Assembly (NCBI RefSeq): GCF_008974245.1 | Contig: NZ_BBZI01000005.1 | Location: 468,180-532,179, forward strand | Reading direction: 5' to 3' | DNA: 64,000 nt | From: Streptomyces abyssomicinicus | GTDB taxonomy: Bacteria; Actinomycetota; Actinomycetes; Streptomycetales; Streptomycetaceae | Shown: positions 17,700-26,746 of the stretch, in pieces | Position numbering within the stretch: position 1 is the first letter of the stretch | Layout: each line of letters begins with the position of its first letter | Notes under the pieces: model-generated | What the model was told of the DNA's origin: nothing | The model's database searches: none | What the model saw: only the letters and a program-made list of their open reading frames with translations | Made by a program: the position numbers and the translations under genes

Positions 17700-19445
17700 T
17701 CAGGACTGGAGGAGGACCGCGCAGGACTCGGCGGGCAGGCGCAGGACGCCGTCGGCGTCGGGGGCCTCCAGGGGGGACCAGGACGCCAGGACGTCGACGG
17801 GACGGGTGCCGAGGGGGACGTCGGCCGGCGCCTGACCCAGGTTGACGACGATGCGCAGGTCCCCGCGCCGGAACGCGAACCAGCGCGCCTGCGCGTCGTA
17901 CGCGATCCGCACGTCCGAGAGGTCCGGGTCCTTGAGGTCCCCCTGCTCGTGGCGGAGCGCGATCAGCATCCGGTACCAGGCGAGCAACCGCGCGTGCGGC
18001 TCCTTCGAGGGCTCCGTCCAGTCCAGGCAGGACCGCTCCCGGGTCGCCGGATCCTGCGGATCCGGCACGTCCTCCTCCGCCCAGCCGTGCGCCGCGAACT
18101 CCCGCCGCCGCCCCTGCCGGACCGCCTCCGCCAGCTCAGGATCGGTGTGGTCGGTGAAGAACTGCCAGGGCGTGGAGGCGCCCCACTCCTCGCCCATGAA
18201 GAGCATCGGCGTGAACGGCGCGGTCAGCGTGAGGGTGGCCGCGCAGGCCAGCAGGCCGGGGGAGAGGGTGGCCGACAGCCGGTCGCCCTGCGCCCGGTTG
18301 CCGACCTGGTCGTGGGTCTGCGAGTAGCCCAGCAGCCGGTGCGCGGCGAACCGGGCGCGGTCCAGCGGCCGCCCGTGCCGCCGGCCGCGGAAGCTCGAGT
18401 ACGTGCCGTCGTGGAAGAACCCGGCGGTCAGCGTCTTGGCCGTCGCGGCGAACGGGTCACGGGCGAAGTCCGCGTAGTAGCCCTGCGACTCGCCGGTCAG
18501 CGCGGTGTGCAGCGCGTGGTGGAAGTCGTCGTTCCACTGCGCGTGCAGCCCCGGACCGCCCGTCTCGCGGGGAGCGACCAGACGAGGGTCGTTCAGGTCG
18601 GACTCGGCGATCAGGAACAGCGGCCGCCCCAGACCGACCGCCAGCCGGTCCACCGCCGTGGAGAGCTCCTCCAGGAAGTGGTAGGCCCGCGTGTCCCGCA
18701 GCGCGTGCACCGCGTCCAGCCGCAGTCCGTCCAGCCGGTAGTCCCGCAGCCAGCTCAGAGCGCTGTCGACCAGGAACTCGCGGACCTCGTCGGAGCCGGG
18801 CGCGTCCAGGTTCACCGCCGCGCCCCACGGGGTCTGGTGGGTGTCGGTGAAGTAAGGGCCGAACGCGGGGAGGTGGTTGCCGGACGGCCCGAGGTGGTTG
18901 TGGACCACGTCGAGCACGACGCCCAGCCCCAGCTCGTGCGCCCGGTCCACGAACCGCATGAGCGCCTCCGGACCGCCGTACGGCTCGTGCACCGCCCACA
19001 GGGAGACGCCCTCGTACCCCCAGCCGTGCCGCCCCGGGAAGGGGCACAGCGGCATCAGCTCCACATGGGTGACGCCCAGCTCCGCGAGGTGCTCCAGCCG
19101 CGCCGCGGCCGCGTCCAGCGTGCCCTCCCGGGTGAACGTCCCCACGTGCAGCTCGTAGAGGACCGCCCCGGGCAGCGGACGGCCCGGCCAGTCCACGCGC
19201 CACCGGTACAGCCCGTGGTCGACGACGGCGCTCAACCCGTCCGGGCCGTCGGGCTGCCGCCGGGAGCGGGGGTCCGGCAGCACCGGCCCGCCGTCCAGGG
19301 CGAACCCGTACCGCGAACCCTCCCGCGCGGCGGCCTGCCCCGTCCACCAACCGCGGCGCAGCGGGTCGGCCTCCATCGGGAACTCGCCCCCGTCGCAATG
19401 GAGCGTCACCCGACCGGCCTGCGGCGCCCACACCTCGAACTCCAC
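17700..19445 (-). CDS. treZ: malto-oligosyltrehalose trehalohydrolase
   Basis: A 581-residue GH13 enzyme that releases trehalose from maltooligosyltrehalose made by TreY. The N-terminal carbohydrate-binding segment begins EFEVWAPQAGRVTLHCDG; the barrel carries VVLDVVHNHLGPSGNH, the nucleophile Asp in GLRLDAVHALRD, the acid Glu in FLIAESDLND, and the third Asp in GYSQTHDQVGNRAQGD; LFMGEEWGA is also typical. Cytoplasmic. ATG at 19445. treZ, treY and treX lie on the same strand but treZ is cut off from treY by an inhibitor gene on the other strand, so treZ probably has its own promoter. Confidence 0.95.
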   Translation of the reverse strand: MEFEVWAPQAGRVTLHCDGGEFPMEADPLRRGWWTGQAAAREGSRYGFALDGGPVLPDPRSRRQPDGPDGLSAVVDHGLYRWRVDWPGRPLPGAVLYELHVGTFTREGTLDAAAARLEHLAELGVTHVELMPLCPFPGRHGWGYEGVSLWAVHEPYGGPEALMRFVDRAHELGLGVVLDVVHNHLGPSGNHLPAFGPYFTDTHQTPWGAAVNLDAPGSDEVREFLVDSALSWLRDYRLDGLRLDAVHALRDTRAYHFLEELSTAVDRLAVGLGRPLFLIAESDLNDPRLVAPRETGGPGLHAQWNDDFHHALHTALTGESQGYYADFARDPFAATAKTLTAGFFHDGTYSSFRGRRHGRPLDRARFAAHRLLGYSQTHDQVGNRAQGDRLSATLSPGLLACAATLTLTAPFTPMLFMGEEWGASTPWQFFTDHTDPELAEAVRQGRRREFAAHGWAEEDVPDPQDPATRERSCLDWTEPSKEPHARLLAWYRMLIALRHEQGDLKDPDLSDVRIAYDAQARWFAFRRGDLRIVVNLGQAPADVPLGTRPVDVLASWSPLEAPDADGVLRLPAESCAVLLQS

Positions 19446-19613
19446 GAACGGCTCCCTCTCGTTCCAGCGATGGGCCCGGATGCCCTGGATGCAGCGGGAC
19501 CATCCTGCGTCACCAAGGGATCATCGCGCTGGGCATCACGACCTTTCCCGCCTGAGCGACACCTCATTCCGTACTCCGATCAGGTGGCTTTGGTGTGGCA
19601 GAACCGGGTGGAT

Positions 19614-19627
19614 GCCGATGCATCGGC
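19614..19627. promoter_or_regulatory. palindrome touching the SSI start codon
   Basis: GCCGATGCATCGGC is a perfect 14-bp palindrome ending one base before the ATG at 19629, where a ribosome binding site would be expected. It may be an operator or a hairpin affecting translation. Confidence 0.35.
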
Positions 19628-19628
19628 T

Positions 19629-20132
19629 ATGAGACCGATCCCCTGCGCCCCGGCAGTCCGGGGCCTCCCGGTGCGCGGCGCCCTGCTGACGGCGGCCGCC
19701 GCGCTGCTGCTGTCGGCGCCGGCCGTCGCCCCCGCCCAGGCCGCTCCGCCCGAGCCGTACCAGGGCAACTGGGTCTACGTGTCCGTGACCGACGGGGAGG
19801 CCCGCTCCGCGGCCCCCGCCGAGGCCAGGGGCACGCTGCTGCTCTGCGACCCGCCGCAGGCCGCCGGTCACCGCGAGACCGACCGCGCCTGCGCGGAGCT
19901 GGCCCGGGCGGGCGGCGACCCCACGGCCATCCCGGCGCGCGCGGACGCCGTCTGCCCCATGCGGTACGCGCCGGTCACGGCCCGCGCCCGCGGCGAATGG
20001 GGCGGCCGGCCGGTGCAGTACACGGAGACCTTTCCCAACGCGTGCGTGATGACCGCCCGAACGGGTGACGTCTTCACCCTGGCCGGCACCACCCCGGCGC
20101 CCGCCCCGGCACAGGTGCCCGCCCCGGAGTGA
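19629..20132 (+). CDS. subtilisin inhibitor-like (SSI family) secreted protease inhibitor
   Basis: A 167-residue precursor. A signal peptide with basic N-region and hydrophobic core (GALLTAAAALLLSAPAVAPA) ends near AQA at residue 38. The mature part has the SSI pattern: four cysteines (73, 88, 109, 139) for two disulfides, the reactive loop CPMRYAPV with Met111 as likely P1 and Arg112 as P1', and the core RPVQYTETFPNAC. Met at P1 suggests subtilisin- or chymotrypsin-like targets. Most SSIs end a few residues after the last Cys-containing strand (VFxF); this one continues with a Pro/Ala tail of about 18 residues. It lies between treZ and treY on the opposite strand, an unusual place. Confidence 0.85.
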   Translation: MRPIPCAPAVRGLPVRGALLTAAAALLLSAPAVAPAQAAPPEPYQGNWVYVSVTDGEARSAAPAEARGTLLLCDPPQAAGHRETDRACAELARAGGDPTAIPARADAVCPMRYAPVTARARGEWGGRPVQYTETFPNACVMTARTGDVFTLAGTTPAPAPAQVPAPE

Positions 20133-20143
20133 CCGCCCGGCGC

Positions 20144-20174
20144 GGCGGGGCGCGGCCGTCGGCGGCGCCCCGCC
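20144..20174. terminator. hairpin between convergent SSI and treY genes
   Basis: A ten-base stem (20144-20153 with 20165-20174) lies between the two stop codons and could end transcription in both directions. Confidence 0.55.
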
Positions 20175-20186
20175 CGTGCCGCCCGG

Positions 20187-22532
20187 TCAGTCCTCGCCCA
20201 CCCGCTCCAGCAGGGCCACCGGAAGCGCGCCCAGGAGGTCGGCGACCCGCGTGGGCCCCTCGAACTCGCGTCCCGGCGCGCACACGTCGGTCCAGCGGCC
20301 GGGCGGCAGCGGCAGCACGGTGTCGCCCCAGCCGCCGGCCTCCTCCAGGCGCAGCGACAGCCGGGTGACGGCGGTCAGCACCCGGCCGGAGCGGGTGAAG
20401 GCCAGGCAGTGCCCGGCCGCCGGACCCTCGGCGGCCACCGGGCGGTAGGAGGCGTCGGCGCCGAAGAGTCCGGGCCGGCGGCGGCGCAGGGTGAGCGCGG
20501 CCGCGGTGAGCACGCCCTTCGCCCCCGGACCGGGGTGGGGCAGTACGGCGGGGGGACGGTTGTCGGGGTCGACCAGCGCCCGGTACTCGCCCTCGCTGCC
20601 CTGGTAGACGTCCGGAACCCCGGGCATGGTCAGGTGGAGCAGCGCCGCGGCCAGCACGTTGGCCCGGACGTGCGGTTCGAGCGACTGCCGCAGCGCGGTC
20701 ACCCGTTCGCCGGGCGCCGCGCACAGCGCCGTGGTGACGAAGGTGGTCACCGTCTCCTCGTAGCGGGCGTCCTGCTCGGTCCAGGTGGTGTGCAGGCCGC
20801 TCTCGCGCGCGTGCTTGAGCAGCGCGCCGGTCAGCCGTTCCGCGGAGGGGTCGCCGAGACCGAACAGCGTCTGCCAGCCCGCCCACTCCAGCTGCCGGTC
20901 CGGACCGCCGCCGGCGGTGCTCGCCGCGGCCGCCTCGTCGACCGTCTCCGCCCAGCGGTCCGGGCACTGGGACAGCACCGCGATCGCCGCCCGCACGTCG
21001 GCGCTGCGCTTGGTGTCGTGGGTGGAGAGCACCGTGCCGGTGAGCGGCCGCTCCCGCTGGGTGCGCGCGCACCAGGCGTGGAACTCCTCCGGCTCCAGCG
21101 CGGGCCGGCCGGGGGAGCCGCCGACCTCGTTGGCCGACAGCAGCGGCACGTGGCGGTAGAAGGCGCTGTCCTCCACCGACTTGGCGCGCAGCGCCGACGA
21201 GGTCTGAGCGAACCGGGTGCACAGCTCGACCTGTTCGGGCCATTCGCCGTGACGGCCGCAGAGCAGGCCGCGGACCACGTCGACCGCCTCGGCCTCCTCG
21301 GGCACCGTGAACGCCGCGCGGGCCTCGGCGGCGGCCTCCTCGGTGAGCCGCGCCGCCGCGTCCCGCGGGGTGTAGGGGCGGTAGACCTCCATCCGCACCA
21401 GCAGCTCCCGCAGCGCGGTGCGCAGCGCCCACGGCGCGCGGTCGCGCAGCGCGGGATCGGGGGAGGCGGCGCAGGCGGCCGCGGCCGCCCGGGTCAGCCG
21501 GCCGGTCTCCGCGACGAGTTCGTGGTCGACCACCCGCTCGGCGCAGCGGCGCCGGGTGGCCTCCCAGTCGCCGCCGAGGTCGTCGGGCGGTGCGGCGAAC
21601 CGCCGGAAGCGGTCCAGCATGCCGCGGGCGCCCGCCGGGTCGGTGAGGACCGCGTCCAGGCGGCGCAGTGCGTCGTAGCCGGTGGTGCCGGCCACCGGCC
21701 AGCTCTCCGGGAGGCGCTCGTCCTCGGCGAGGATCTTCTCCACCACGGTCCAGCGGCCGCCGGTCGCCTTCTCCAGCCGTCGCAGGTAGGCCCCGGGGTC
21801 GGCAAGGCCGTCGGGGTGGTCGACGCGCAGCCCGTCGACCACGCCCTCCTCGAGCAGCTCCAGGATCTTGCCGTGGGTGGCGTCGAAGACCTCCGGGTCC
21901 TCCACCCGGACACCGATCAGTTCGGAGACGGTGAAGAAGCGCCGGTAGCCGAGTTCGGTGCGGGCCAGCCGCCACCAGCCGAGGCGGTACCACTGGGCGT
22001 CCAGCAGTTCGGGCAGCGGCAGCCCTTCGGTGCCGGCGCGGAGCGGGAAGGCGTGGTCGTGGTAGCGCAGTACCTCCCCGTCGACCCGCAGGTGCGGGAG
22101 CTCGGCGCCGAGCGGGCCGCCGAGCACCGGCAGCAGCGTCCGGCCGCCGCCGGCCTCCCAGTCGATGTCGAACCAGGAGGCGTAGGGGGAGCCGGGGCCC
22201 TTGCGCAGGACCTCCCACAGCGGGCGGTTGTGCCGGGGGACCATCGCCATGTGGTTCGGCACGATGTCGACGACCAGCCCCAGCCCTTGGGCGCGGGCGG
22301 CGCGGGAGAGGGAGCGCAGGCCCTCCTCCCCGCCCAGTTCCTCCCGTACCCGGGCCGGGTCGGTCACGTCGTAGCCGTGGGTGGAGCCGGGGACGGCCTC
22401 CAGGACCGGCGAGAGATGGAGGTGCGAGACGCCGAGGGCGGCGAGGTGGGGTACGGCGGCCTCGGCCGCCGCGAAGGGGAAACCGGGCTGCAGTTGCAGC
22501 CGGTAGGTCGAGGTGGGCGCGCGGGAGTCCAT
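20187..22532 (-). CDS. treY: malto-oligosyltrehalose synthase
   Basis: A 781-residue GH13 enzyme that isomerises the reducing-end alpha-1,4 bond of maltooligosaccharides to alpha,alpha-1,1. It opens TSTYRLQLQPGFPFAAA, the TreY signature, followed by LSPVLEAVPGSTHGYDVTD. Catalytic residues are seen as Asp in GLRVDHPDGLADP, Glu in TVVEKILAEDERLP and Asp in VLSTHDTKRSADVRA; PGVPDVYQGSE is typical of the C-terminal side of the barrel. The ATG at 22532 directly precedes the conserved start; the upstream open frame is repetitive intergenic DNA. Works with TreZ; TreX supplies debranched glucan. Confidence 0.95.
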   Translation of the reverse strand: MDSRAPTSTYRLQLQPGFPFAAAEAAVPHLAALGVSHLHLSPVLEAVPGSTHGYDVTDPARVREELGGEEGLRSLSRAARAQGLGLVVDIVPNHMAMVPRHNRPLWEVLRKGPGSPYASWFDIDWEAGGGRTLLPVLGGPLGAELPHLRVDGEVLRYHDHAFPLRAGTEGLPLPELLDAQWYRLGWWRLARTELGYRRFFTVSELIGVRVEDPEVFDATHGKILELLEEGVVDGLRVDHPDGLADPGAYLRRLEKATGGRWTVVEKILAEDERLPESWPVAGTTGYDALRRLDAVLTDPAGARGMLDRFRRFAAPPDDLGGDWEATRRRCAERVVDHELVAETGRLTRAAAAACAASPDPALRDRAPWALRTALRELLVRMEVYRPYTPRDAAARLTEEAAAEARAAFTVPEEAEAVDVVRGLLCGRHGEWPEQVELCTRFAQTSSALRAKSVEDSAFYRHVPLLSANEVGGSPGRPALEPEEFHAWCARTQRERPLTGTVLSTHDTKRSADVRAAIAVLSQCPDRWAETVDEAAAASTAGGGPDRQLEWAGWQTLFGLGDPSAERLTGALLKHARESGLHTTWTEQDARYEETVTTFVTTALCAAPGERVTALRQSLEPHVRANVLAAALLHLTMPGVPDVYQGSEGEYRALVDPDNRPPAVLPHPGPGAKGVLTAAALTLRRRRPGLFGADASYRPVAAEGPAAGHCLAFTRSGRVLTAVTRLSLRLEEAGGWGDTVLPLPPGRWTDVCAPGREFEGPTRVADLLGALPVALLERVGED

Positions 22533-22579
22533 GGAGGGGATGTACCCCGGGATGCGCCGGGGGTCGCCGTCTTCCGCCG

Positions 22580-22770
22580 GACGTGTGACGGGAGGGACGA
22601 GACGTGTGACGGGAGGGGTGAACGGGGCGGGCGTGAAGCAGGAACCGGGCCCGCGGGAGGGAAGCACCGGGCGGCCGGGCGGGAGGAACGGGGCGGCCGG
22701 GCGGGAGCAACGGTGCGGCCGGGCGGGAGCAACGGGGCGGGCGGCCGGGAGCAACGGTGCGGCCGGGAGG
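22580..22770. repeat. two families of GC-rich tandem repeats between treX and treY
   Basis: Two copies of a 17-bp unit GACGTGTGACGGGAGGG start at 22580 and 22601. From 22671 to 22770 a unit of the form GCGGCCGGGCGGGAGCAACG recurs about every 22 bases: three near-identical copies, one shortened copy and a fragment. The treY-treX gap is therefore almost wholly repeat DNA, with no gene in it. Confidence 0.75.
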
Positions 22771-22830
22771 CTCCACGTGGGAGCCGTCCCGGCGGCGGGG
22801 CGCCCGCGGACGGGCGGGGCGGGCAGGGCG

Positions 22831-24966
22831 TCAGGCGGGCCGCCGGAGCACGGTCAGGGCGCGGTCGGTGAGGGTCAGCCGCTCGCCGGCGCGCAGCTTG
22901 ACCCCGCCGCCCTCCGGCACGCCCTCCGCGAGGGCCGTGTCGACGACCACCTGCCACTGCTGCCCGTGGTCGTCGGGCAGGGTGAACTCGATGGGCTGCG
23001 GCGAGGCGTTGAAGAGCAGCAGGAACGAGTCGTCGGTGACCCGCTCGCCGCGCGGCCCCGGTTCGGAGATGGCGTTGCCGTTGAGGAACACGGTCAGCGC
23101 GCTGGCCGGCGCGGACTCCCAGTCCTCCCGGGTCATCTCGGCGCCCTCCGGGGTGAACCAGGCGATGTCGGAGAGCTCGTCGTGGGTGCCCTCGACCGGG
23201 CGGCCGTGGAAGAAGCGGCGGCGGCGGAACACCGGGTGGTCGCGGCGCAGCCACACCATCGAGCGGGTGAACTCGCGGATCCGCAGGGTCTCCTCGTCGA
23301 AGTCCTCGTCGCCGCCCCCGGACGGCCAGGGCACCCAGGCCAGTTCGCCGTCCTGGCAGTAGGCGTTGTTGTTGCCGTGCTGGGTGCGGGCGAACTCGTC
23401 GCCGTGACTGATCATCGGCACGCCCTGGGAGAGCATCAGGGTGGCGATGAAGTTGCGGATCTGACGCCCGCGCAGCGCGCGCACCCGGGGGTCGTCGGTG
23501 TCGCCCTCGGCGCCGCAGTTCCAGGAGCGGTTGTGGCTCTCGCCGTCGCGGTTGTCCTCGCCGTTGGCCTCGTTGTGCTTGCCGTTGTAGGACACCAGGT
23601 CGCGCAGGGTGAAACCGTCGTGGCAGGTCACGAAGTTGACCGAGGCGAGGGGGCGGCGGCCGTCGTCCTGGTACAGGTCGGAGGACCCGGTCAGCCGGGA
23701 CGCGAACTCGGCCAGGGTGCGCGGCTCGCCCCGCCACAGGTCGCGCACGGTGTCGCGGTACTTGCCGTTCCACTCGGTCCACAGCGGCGGGAAGTTGCCC
23801 ACCTGGTAGCCGCCCTCGCCGACGTCCCAGGGCTCGGCGATCAGCTTCACCTGGGAGACCACCGGGTCCTGCTGGACCAGGTCGAAGAAGGAGGACAGCC
23901 GGTCCACCTCGTGGAACTGCCGGGCCAGGGTGGCGGCCAGGTCGAAGCGGAAGCCGTCGACGTGCATCTCGGTGACCCAGTACCGCAGCGAGTCCATGAT
24001 CATTTGCAGGACGTGCGGAGACCGCATCAGCAGGCTGTTGCCGGTGCCCGTGGTGTCCATGTAGTAGCGCGGGTCGTCCGTCAGCCGGTAGTACGAGGGG
24101 TTGTCCAGGCCGCGGAACGACAACGTGGGGCCCAGGTGGTTGCCTTCCGCGGTGTGGTTGTAGACCACGTCGAGGACGACCTCGATCCCCGCCCCGTGCA
24201 GCGCCCGCACCGCGGACTTGAACTCCAGGACCTGCTGCCCGCGGTCGCCCCAGGAGGCGTAGGCGTTGTGCGGGGCGAAGAAGCCGATGGTGTTGTAGCC
24301 CCAGTAGTTGCTCAGCCCCAGGTCCACCAGCCGGTGGTCGTTCACGAACTGGTGGACCGGCATCAGCTCCAGCGCGGTCACGCCCAGGTCCGTCAGGTGC
24401 TCCAGGATCGCCGGATGGGCCAGCGCCGCGTAGGTGCCGCGCAGTTCCTCCGGGAGCGCCGGATGGGTCATCGTCAGGCCCTTCACGTGGGCCTCGTAGA
24501 TCACCGTCTCGTGGTACGGGGTGCGCGGCGGCCGGTCGTCGCCCCAGTCGAAGTACGGGTTCACCACCACCGACGTCATCGTGTGCGGGGCCGAGTCCAT
24601 GTCGTTGCGGCTGTCCGGCGCCCCGAACCGGTACCCGTACACCTCCTCGCCCCAGCGGACCGAGCCGGAGACCGCCTTGGCGTACGGGTCCAGCAGCAGC
24701 TTCGCCGCGTTCGTCCGCAGCCCGCGCTCGGGTGCGTAGGGGCCGTGCACCCGGAAGCCGTAACGCTGACCGGGCATCACCCCCGGCAGGTACGCGTGGC
24801 GGACGAACGCGTCGCTCTCGCGCAGCTCGACGGCCGTCTCCGAGCCGTCGTCGTGGAGCAGACACAGCTCGACGCGCTCGGCGGCCTCCGTGAAGACCGC
24901 GAAATTGGTGCCGGCGCCGTCGTACGTGGCACCCAGTGGATACGCCTCTCCGGGCCAGACCTGCAT
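22831..24966 (-). CDS. treX: glycogen debranching enzyme, isoamylase type
   Basis: A 711-residue GH13 protein hydrolysing alpha-1,6 branches of glycogen. It begins VWPGEAYPLGATYDGAGTNF (the CBM48 domain start), and has YNHTAEGNHLGPTLSFRG, the nucleophile region DGFRFDLAATLAR, the acid Glu in LIAEPWDVGEGGYQVG, and NFVTCHDGFTLRDLVSYN, all as in GlgX/TreX. GDEFARTQHGNNNAYCQD is also characteristic. ATG at 24966. It heads the minus-strand treX-treY series and supplies linear maltodextrins to TreY. It is divergent from the HEPN gene across a 417-bp gap that is less GC-rich than average and likely holds both promoters. Confidence 0.95.
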   Translation of the reverse strand: MQVWPGEAYPLGATYDGAGTNFAVFTEAAERVELCLLHDDGSETAVELRESDAFVRHAYLPGVMPGQRYGFRVHGPYAPERGLRTNAAKLLLDPYAKAVSGSVRWGEEVYGYRFGAPDSRNDMDSAPHTMTSVVVNPYFDWGDDRPPRTPYHETVIYEAHVKGLTMTHPALPEELRGTYAALAHPAILEHLTDLGVTALELMPVHQFVNDHRLVDLGLSNYWGYNTIGFFAPHNAYASWGDRGQQVLEFKSAVRALHGAGIEVVLDVVYNHTAEGNHLGPTLSFRGLDNPSYYRLTDDPRYYMDTTGTGNSLLMRSPHVLQMIMDSLRYWVTEMHVDGFRFDLAATLARQFHEVDRLSSFFDLVQQDPVVSQVKLIAEPWDVGEGGYQVGNFPPLWTEWNGKYRDTVRDLWRGEPRTLAEFASRLTGSSDLYQDDGRRPLASVNFVTCHDGFTLRDLVSYNGKHNEANGEDNRDGESHNRSWNCGAEGDTDDPRVRALRGRQIRNFIATLMLSQGVPMISHGDEFARTQHGNNNAYCQDGELAWVPWPSGGGDEDFDEETLRIREFTRSMVWLRRDHPVFRRRRFFHGRPVEGTHDELSDIAWFTPEGAEMTREDWESAPASALTVFLNGNAISEPGPRGERVTDDSFLLLFNASPQPIEFTLPDDHGQQWQVVVDTALAEGVPEGGGVKLRAGERLTLTDRALTVLRRPA

Positions 24967-25253
24967 GGATTCGACTCTCCCAGGTGGATGCGGATCTACG
25001 GCACCTCTTCGTGGCGATTCTTCCCGAAAGAAGACGAAGCACGCGCCGTCGGTGCGGATTCGGTACCCCGGGTCAACGTCCTTCCCCGAAACCTCACCCG
25101 GAAAGGCGACGCGAATGATGAAGGACGCCGTACCGCCGCGAAAGAAGCGGAACCGGCCATTCTGGCCTCCGGTCCGCCCGTACGGCCGCCGGCAGGCCCC
25201 CGACCACCGCCGATGCAGTATGAAAAGACTCACTCCGTCTCCCTGGCACTGCT

Positions 25254-25280
25254 GGAACAGGCGTGCAGGATGCGGTAGTT
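25254..25280 (+). promoter_or_regulatory. candidate sigma-R-like promoter
   Basis: GGAAC and GTT separated by 19 bases resemble the thiol-stress sigma factor consensus GGAAY-N18/19-GTT. It lies about 100 bases before the GTG start of the HEPN protein gene. Short motifs of this kind also occur by chance. Confidence 0.3.
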
Positions 25281-25383
25281 GGGGAAGGAGCCTGTGCATC
25301 CGGCTGCACCGCCCGCCAACCCGGAGTAATCTTTCTTGATCATTGAAGAGGACGGCTCCAGGGGAGCGGAAGGCGGTGCACGG

Positions 25384-26619
25384 GTGGGCTCGGGAGGCCT
25401 GGAGTTGCCCCCTGGCGACAACGGTCGCGAGGCGGACTCCGCAGACGCCCCGCCCGGCGCGGTGTCACTCGCCCGGCCGATGGAGGCCGCCATCGGACCG
25501 GAGCTGGAATGGGGCACCGACGCCTGGAGCGAGGTGCGCACCCGCGCCCAGCGGGCCGGCCGCGCCTACATCTGGCTGAATCTGGTCGAACAGCGGATGC
25601 GGGCCGTGGTGGCCGCCGTGCTGCGCCCCGTCTACGAGCCGGTGCACGGCGACGACTGGGTGGTCGCCGCCGCCGGCCCCGCCGGGCAGGAGTGGGTGCA
25701 GCGCGCCGTCGCCGTCCGCGAGGTCAGCCGCCGCAAGGGCTACCTCCTCGACCCGGCCGACGACAACGTGCTCAGCTTCCTGACGCTCCCGCAGCTACGC
25801 GAGTTGACCGTCCAGCACTGGCCCTGCTTCGAGCCCTACTTCGACGACCGCCGCGAACTCGAACTGGCGCTGGACGAGCTCGAGGTCGCCCGCAACGTCG
25901 TCACCCGCAACCGCGCGCTCTCCGAGGCCGTCCTCGCCCAGGCCGAACGCGCCTCCGCGCGGCTGCTCGACATGCTCGGCTCCGGCGGCGACGTGCCCTC
26001 CGCCCGCCGGCTGCCCGTCGACGCGGTCGAGGACCTGGTCGGCGACCGGTACGCCGACGTGGTCGCCGTGCACCCCGACCGGGTGCGGATGCTGCGCCAC
26101 TTCCCCGCCGAGGACATCTTCGGCGGGGCGCGCCGCCTGGACGCCATCGGCATCGGCCTCAACCTGCTGGTGCAGAACTTCTCCGGCCGGCGGCTGGTCC
26201 GCCTCGCCGAGTCCGGCACCCGGGTGCGGCTGCTCTTCCTCAACCCCGCCTCCAGCGCCGTCCGCCGTCGCGAGCGCGAACTCGGCATCAAGCGGGGCGA
26301 GCTGGGCCGGGCGGTGGAGATGAACATCCTGCACATGCGGCGGGTGCGGGCCAGGCTGCGCGATCCGGGTGCCTTCGAGATCCAGGTCTACGACGAGACG
26401 CCGCGGTTCACGGCCTACCTGGTCGACGGGGACGGCGCCGACGGTATCGCGGTCGTCCAGTCCTACCTGCGGCGCACCCGCGGCATGGAGGCCCCGGTGA
26501 TGCTGCTGCGCAACGGCGGCCGGGTGGTCAGGTCGGGCGCCCCCGAGGAGGGTGCCCTGTTCCCCACCTACCGCGAGGAGTTCGAGGTGGCCTGGGCGGA
26601 TTCGCGGCCGGTGTCCTGA
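25384..26619 (+). CDS. SAV2148-family HEPN domain protein
   Basis: A 411-residue protein strongly conserved in Streptomyces by recollection of the family. Residues 35-205 are helical and HEPN-like (RAGRAYIWLNLVEQRMRAVV near the start); the helix that should carry the RxxxxH RNase motif reads LEVARNVVTRNRALSEA, so the His is missing. The second half (from about residue 250) has GIGLNLLVQNFSGRRLVRL, RVRLLFLNPASSAVRRRE and VEMNILHMRRVRARL, resembling the DUF5919/PLD-like part of this family. The likely start is the GTG at 25384, with an upstream in-frame TTG at 25336 as alternative. It precedes a DEDDh exonuclease gene by 127 bases, suggesting an RNA- or DNA-related role. Confidence 0.75.
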   Translation: MGSGGLELPPGDNGREADSADAPPGAVSLARPMEAAIGPELEWGTDAWSEVRTRAQRAGRAYIWLNLVEQRMRAVVAAVLRPVYEPVHGDDWVVAAAGPAGQEWVQRAVAVREVSRRKGYLLDPADDNVLSFLTLPQLRELTVQHWPCFEPYFDDRRELELALDELEVARNVVTRNRALSEAVLAQAERASARLLDMLGSGGDVPSARRLPVDAVEDLVGDRYADVVAVHPDRVRMLRHFPAEDIFGGARRLDAIGIGLNLLVQNFSGRRLVRLAESGTRVRLLFLNPASSAVRRRERELGIKRGELGRAVEMNILHMRRVRARLRDPGAFEIQVYDETPRFTAYLVDGDGADGIAVVQSYLRRTRGMEAPVMLLRNGGRVVRSGAPEEGALFPTYREEFEVAWADSRPVS

Positions 26620-26746
26620 TTCGGGATGTCCCGGTTCCGGCGGTGATGCGCGGGTACGGGAGGCGGTGCGGCCCGCGCGTTGTCAGTGGCGCGTGCGAAG
26701 GTGAGAAACACCTGGGGGACGCATCACCACGAGAAGGGGGGCCGCC

